A stretch of 64,000 bases of DNA from Symsagittifera roscoffensis (taxonomy: Eukaryota > Xenacoelomorpha > Acoela > Convolutidae): the NCBI RefSeq assembly GCF_963678635.1, contig NC_087064.1, positions 3,409,926 through 3,473,925 on the forward strand, written 5' to 3'. Shown one piece after another: positions 51,501-57,500 of the stretch. The position numbers and the translations under genes were made by a program. A model generated the notes under the pieces. That model had not been told where the DNA came from, made no database searches, and saw only the letters and a list, made by a program, of their open reading frames with translations. The first letter of the stretch is position 1. The number at the start of each line of letters is the position of its first letter.

Positions 51501-54500
51501 TAAAATGTGAATTTTTGTTGAAAGCTCCCCATTTTGTAGGTGAAATCTCTCCATTCATACTTTATTTTAAGCCTACAATTTTTTTTGATATTATGTTCTT
51601 TTTTAAAATATTTTGAATCTAGATTGAGCGTTGCTTAAAGATTTTTTTCTTAGATACAAAGCTTGACAATCGTTTTTGAGACATAAATTCAAATTAGCCG
51701 AAATTAGTTCAGCTGATGTCTGTTTTAGAACATGGGCCCTGGTGCCAAAATTCTGACCCTCACGTCTTTGTCCACACGTGACCTTCCAGTGGAGTACGAA
51801 ATAGTATCCCAAGTTTACCCTGTGTTCCAAGTGGGATCTACTACAGGTGGGACAGAAAATAGACTGAAATTTCTTATTGTTCTTTATTAAAATTATCCCT
51901 ATTGTTGTGAATTGTGTTTTAGTAATCTTAATTTGACCTTCTATCTTAATCTTAAGTAGATACCTGTCATGTTTGTGTCTATTCGAATTCCATTGGACTT
52001 CGCGGCATTTTTCTAGTTGAAAAGAAAAGAATCAATTTTAATTCAAATCATTCTATTTTTATTCTTGTAATTCTAGTTAGTCAACTTTAGTTTTTCAGAA
52101 GAATTTGAATGCTCTTTTTTTCTTATGATTCCCCATTAATTTGAAAAATTAATTATACCATTTTACCATTTTTTTTACCAGTTTTCTGTGAAGGGGAGAT
52201 TGAATTAGGGCAAAGTCCCTAATCGCTTTCCTCCCTTACTACAACATAATGTTTAATATATTAATCACAACAGCATCTGTTTTTTTTTTAAATTCAAAAT
52301 ACCTGAGTTTGCGAGAATGATGGAAACCTAGAGGAGAGTTTGAAACTGTTGAACATTCGAATCTTAATCTTCGTTTGCTTCTGCTTTGAAACTAGATCAG
52401 AAAAAATACTTCTTGGAGTATGAACTTCATGGTACAAATAGACACAGAAAAATTTTATCCGACTTTCGAACCAGTAGTGAAAAATAACTTTACAACGACA
52501 TGGAAAACACCTACTGCGTGGTTCAAACGCTCCTTTTCACAGAATAAATTGCACATTTTATGAAAAAAATTGGTAGCTCAGAATTAATTTTGTCATATTT
52601 TATACGATGCTCATTTTTTTTACCTTATAAGACTAGAAATGTTATCTGAATAAATGATGTATTTTGACTCTTTTTTTATATAAACGTAGTTCAGACTTTT
52701 AGATAGGTCGCAATGATTTTTATTTTTTTAAGTTCAGTTGAATTTTATTATCAAACAGCGAAAATTAAAAGGCCACGAAAAATTTGATCGGCTTTAGTTT
52801 CGAAAAGGGAACTTATTTTTCTTATTTCACAGCAGAATAAAACTTTTTTCATTGACCCAGAGTTCTCACATAGGATTTAGTTTTATCTGAAAAGTGCCAA
52901 TCATAAAGTTTTCGTGAAACTCAAAAAGCTCTAAGGCCATATTTTTTTTTTGAAATTCCAATTTTTTTTTCAAAAAACTAGTCATTATTTTTCCCTTGCG
53001 TTCATTAACTCTTTTTATTTCTCTGTTGGTTGTGTTTTATCTTTGATATTCAGTGATCTGTTGTTTGATAATTCCAATTGCATGTAATTTCCCTAGGTGT
53101 CCTTAGGATATCGGATGATCCCATTCAAGCCCAGTTCTTCGACTACGAGTTGATCACACAAATGGAAGTCATAGTTCAAGTCTCGCAACCTAGAGCGTCG
53201 CCGGTTAGTGTTTTTGATCAACTAACTTGAAATTTTTGCAAACTCATCCTGAGCAAAAATCCCAAAAAATTCAAAAAATGTTTCGTTATTTTAGCCTCGT
53301 TCTATGGTAAAACCGTTTATTTGTTATTCAGTTTTAATCATGCGGCAATTTTCGCACAGCTTCTCTAAATTTGCGTGCGGTGCAAATAAACTTGTTAAAA
53401 TCGAGTCCTTTCAGTGTTTTGAGATTGTGCTGAAATCAAGACTTGTGACCCAAAAAAAATACAATTAATATTAGATTCGTTTTTTTCTACTTAAAAACAT
53501 CGGGCCTCCTTACAAAAATCCCAAATACCTCCCTGGTTTTTCATGCATATCATATAAATCAAAGCATAAGAAATTCGCAGCACATTAGCATGACCCAATT
53601 ATTGAAGAATCGAAATATCTGGTAGACCCTTTCGCAATTTTTATAGGACTTGGCAACTGTCAGAGCTGAAATCATGGACCTGAATGACAACTCACCTGTG
53701 TTCACAATAGTTGGAGAAACAACCTTGCAATTCAAAGGTAAACACATTTTTTAAATATTCAAAGGTAAACACATTTTTTAGGTATTCATTTCAGCAATAC
53801 TCTCTAAAAAAATTGAATGATGTTCATTTGTAGAGTTGAGAAAACCCGAAAAAAGCTGGTCAGATTCTATTGGATTACAACTTCACATTCGCTCGAAGCT
53901 GGTCAAATTTAGAACGGTTTTTGAGCAGAAGCCTCCTTGTTACTCGGTCGAAACGCCACTGTAGTTGGCTCAAATTTTAACTTTTCAATTTTTGTTTCAA
54001 AGTATTCTTCTTAAAAAGAATATCGTAGCGAATCAAAATCAAATAGTCTTTCTTATTTATTAAAAATAGATAGAATACCCCGACTTAATCGGCTAATATA
54101 AAGAAGATCAGCCTTCATGGCTCTTTCAATGAATGGATTTCCCCGTTAGATTAGAACTCAGAGTTTGTTTTTAGAGTCGGAGGAAATAGTAGTTCCATTT
54201 CGGATCGTGGACTTGGACTCTGGCAAGAATGCAGAGGCAGTGTTTGAGTTCGAAACTGTTCCTCCTTCAATCACCACTCTGCTGTCTTCAGAATCGGTGA
54301 GTCGGAATGAATTCCGAATCAGAGACATTTGAAATCGGGCCTTATGGTTCGATGGCGTTCTCACAGTCTTTAAAATAAATTGTAAGTTGAACAGTAACTT
54401 CTGTATTTTCAGTTATAAGCCTGAAAACAAATTATTATTATATTATTATCAATGTTATAATTTTTGCTTCTAACCTTCCCGGTTGACCTCCATAGACCAA

Positions 54501-57500
54501 AAATACTAGTCATACAATTCCATAAACTAAATGTATGGAAAGTACTAGTCATACAAACTTCATACGTTTTGCTACCACTACGTTATCGAATTTTCAAAGA
54601 CCTTTTTCTTATTTTGGCATATAAGAAAAAGGTGTCCTTAGGATATCGGATGATATTTTCGTATTGGCATAAGAAAAATTTTTTAGGTCAAAAATGCTAT
54701 TCATATAGTTTCCATATTTTTAAAGTAGTTTCGAATTGGCCCCAAAAAAAATTTTTGGTTTTTCTTCAACCTCAAAACGAATTTTGTAGTCAAATAAACA
54801 TTTTCCGAAAAAGTGCAGATTTTTTTGCGCGCATACTTTTTTTGTTTGTGTGCATGATTTAGTCTTGGAAAAACAAAAGTTGGTTTTCCGTTTGTTTTCC
54901 GAATAGATGTTTAGATGAATAGATGTTTAGAAGAAATAGATGTATTGAGCATTTTTGAAAAAGATTATCCAAAATTTTCAAAAACGCTCAAAACGCCAAT
55001 TTTGTTGTTTGGCATGTTTATGTATGCATTGATCAATTCCAATTATTTAAGAATTTGTATTATAAAAACGATCATCTTTGAAAAATTTGCCAAATATGAA
55101 AAATTGATAGGATCCTTATTAGGTTTGTGGAAGACAACTCTTAGACTATTCAGATCGTTTCTTCTGCATTATAAAATTAAAAATACAAAATCGTGAAACT
55201 TTTAGTGATTCTAGTTTTGAGTTAACTAATTTTTTTGTCAATGAAATCAAACGTTCTCCAATTTAAAAAAATCATTTATAACAGATTTTATCGACTAGCT
55301 TCAAAATCAAAACACAATATAATTTATGTCAAAAGTAAGAAATCATTACGCACAAAAAAAATCATTAAATAAATCAGATTTTTAACACAATTCACAATTT
55401 ATGCGGCAATAAGTGTTCGGCTTAAGCCATTACAGGTCGCTCGGGTTCTGATTGAACACAATTTACGTGCATGAAAATAAGATATTCATTTGCTTATTGA
55501 TTGCTTATTTTCTCAAATGCACAAAATTCTGTTTATCAGAAATGCATCTTTTTAGTTGAATGGATTATTAGTGCGGTTTTCTATTTTTGAGAAACAATGC
55601 TAAAAATTAAGCTAGTTGAGTTTTCACGATTTTACTAGGGGTTGCTTGGGGATTTTGTTTATTGTGAACATTTTGTTGACCTTTTGTAGATCAACCGAAT
55701 TGCCTTTCCACAGTCTACAAAAAAAAATAATAAAGACTCTCTTCTGCCGCAATCAGTTTTACTCAAAGAAGTCATTTTAGGTACTTTGTGATGTATCTAA
55801 AACGATCCCCCTACAATTAGTTTTTATTGGCACCGAAGGGTCTGGCGAATATTGATGAAAACAATAGTTGATTGAAATTGAGCTTCCAAGATATAAAAAT
55901 AATCAATGGCAAAAACTTTCTGCCATAATTTATTTTTTTGTATCTCTATGGAGTTCATTTTCAATCCCAGTTTTGTTTTCATCAAAATGGCGATATGTCC
56001 ATTTTTGCTTGGTCTATTGCTTAGAACCACTTTGTTGCCTAATTTGTTCCGAAAGAGACTTGATCCGCTTAAGGTTGACTTACTGCTTAAGGAGATTTGC
56101 TTAAAGCATCAAAAGAAAGCGGCTTGTAAAAGAATATGATCTAATTAATTTTATTGTTATTTTTGGTGTCTCATGTATCCTTTGATCCAATGAGTGTTAA
56201 AATTTTTTTTAAAAGTAATTTTTTATTTTCAATCTTCCTCCCTACACCATGTAAACTGCAAAGCGACGTATTTTACACCTTTACGCACATTTTTTAGATC
56301 ATTTAGCATGCTTCCTTTTAATGTAGATTTATTTTGAGCCAAAGTATTTTTTTCGCGGCATTTGCTACACATCGAATGACAAATAACAATTTTGCGCTTA
56401 ACAAACCTTAACAATTTGTCAAAAACTGGCAAATTTTATATCCTGAAAATTTTTCTTTTTAAAAACAGGCAATTTTTTAAAAATTAAATTGAGCTCAGAA
56501 TATCGATGGTATTCAAATAGTGAAAAAATGAGTTTTTTTTAGATGTTACCAAAAACGTTTAAGAAAAAGGCAATCTATTCCACCTCACATTTTGCACGTT
56601 TGTAGCATTCCGCTGAAAAATATGTTATGGGAATAGTTAATAAGATCAGTTGATTTTGGTCTAAACAAAAAAAACAAGACTGCCCGTTTATCAGGGCAAT
56701 GTCCTGAAAATTCAGATTGCCCCTCAATCCATATCGAATAGTTTTTGGGAAAAGAAAAAATGAAAAACTATAAACTTTGGACAATATCAAAGATCAAGTG
56801 AAAATTTTTGAGACGTACGAAATTAATGTGACCGGTTAGCTAGCTTCAATTGATTATGGATTATGTCTTTTGTGTGGATGATTCACCACGCATAAATAGT
56901 TTGTATTAAGATTTCAGGGTTTTGAATAAAATCTAAAAAGCCCACATAAACTAGTCCAGAGCATGGCCAAATTGGAAATTTTCAAACTCCCAAAACTTTA
57001 TAAAAATGATCGAAGATAAAATACCTTTTTAAACTTGATTAATAGAATCCATATTTTCAATAATGCAAAAAATTTTGATAAAAAAAAGTATTATTACGAT
57101 TGCCAAAAACTGACTGAAAAAAATCACATCAAGCTTAAATAGTCATTTTTCTGTATTTTTTTTAAAGAGCAGTACTTCGATCGCCGATAATGACCAAATA
57201 AAATAATCACACCACCCAATTTAACTAGTACACACACTACCTAAATTTCAAAGTAAAAATTCTCTAAAATTGGAAAAATAAGCGCAATTAAAAATTCAAC
57301 CAGACAATGTTTAATCACTGATTTAATTAAGAAACCTGAATAGTGGTAACAATTTTCAGTTTTTGGCATCTAAGATATGGTCAGAAAAAGATGAAATCTT
57401 GTGTTGTGAACATAGTGTTTCAGGTTTAAGGCAACCAATCGAAATTTTTGAGAAGACTACAAAATAGTTCTTTTGATAATTAATAACGTTTTGTAGCAAT

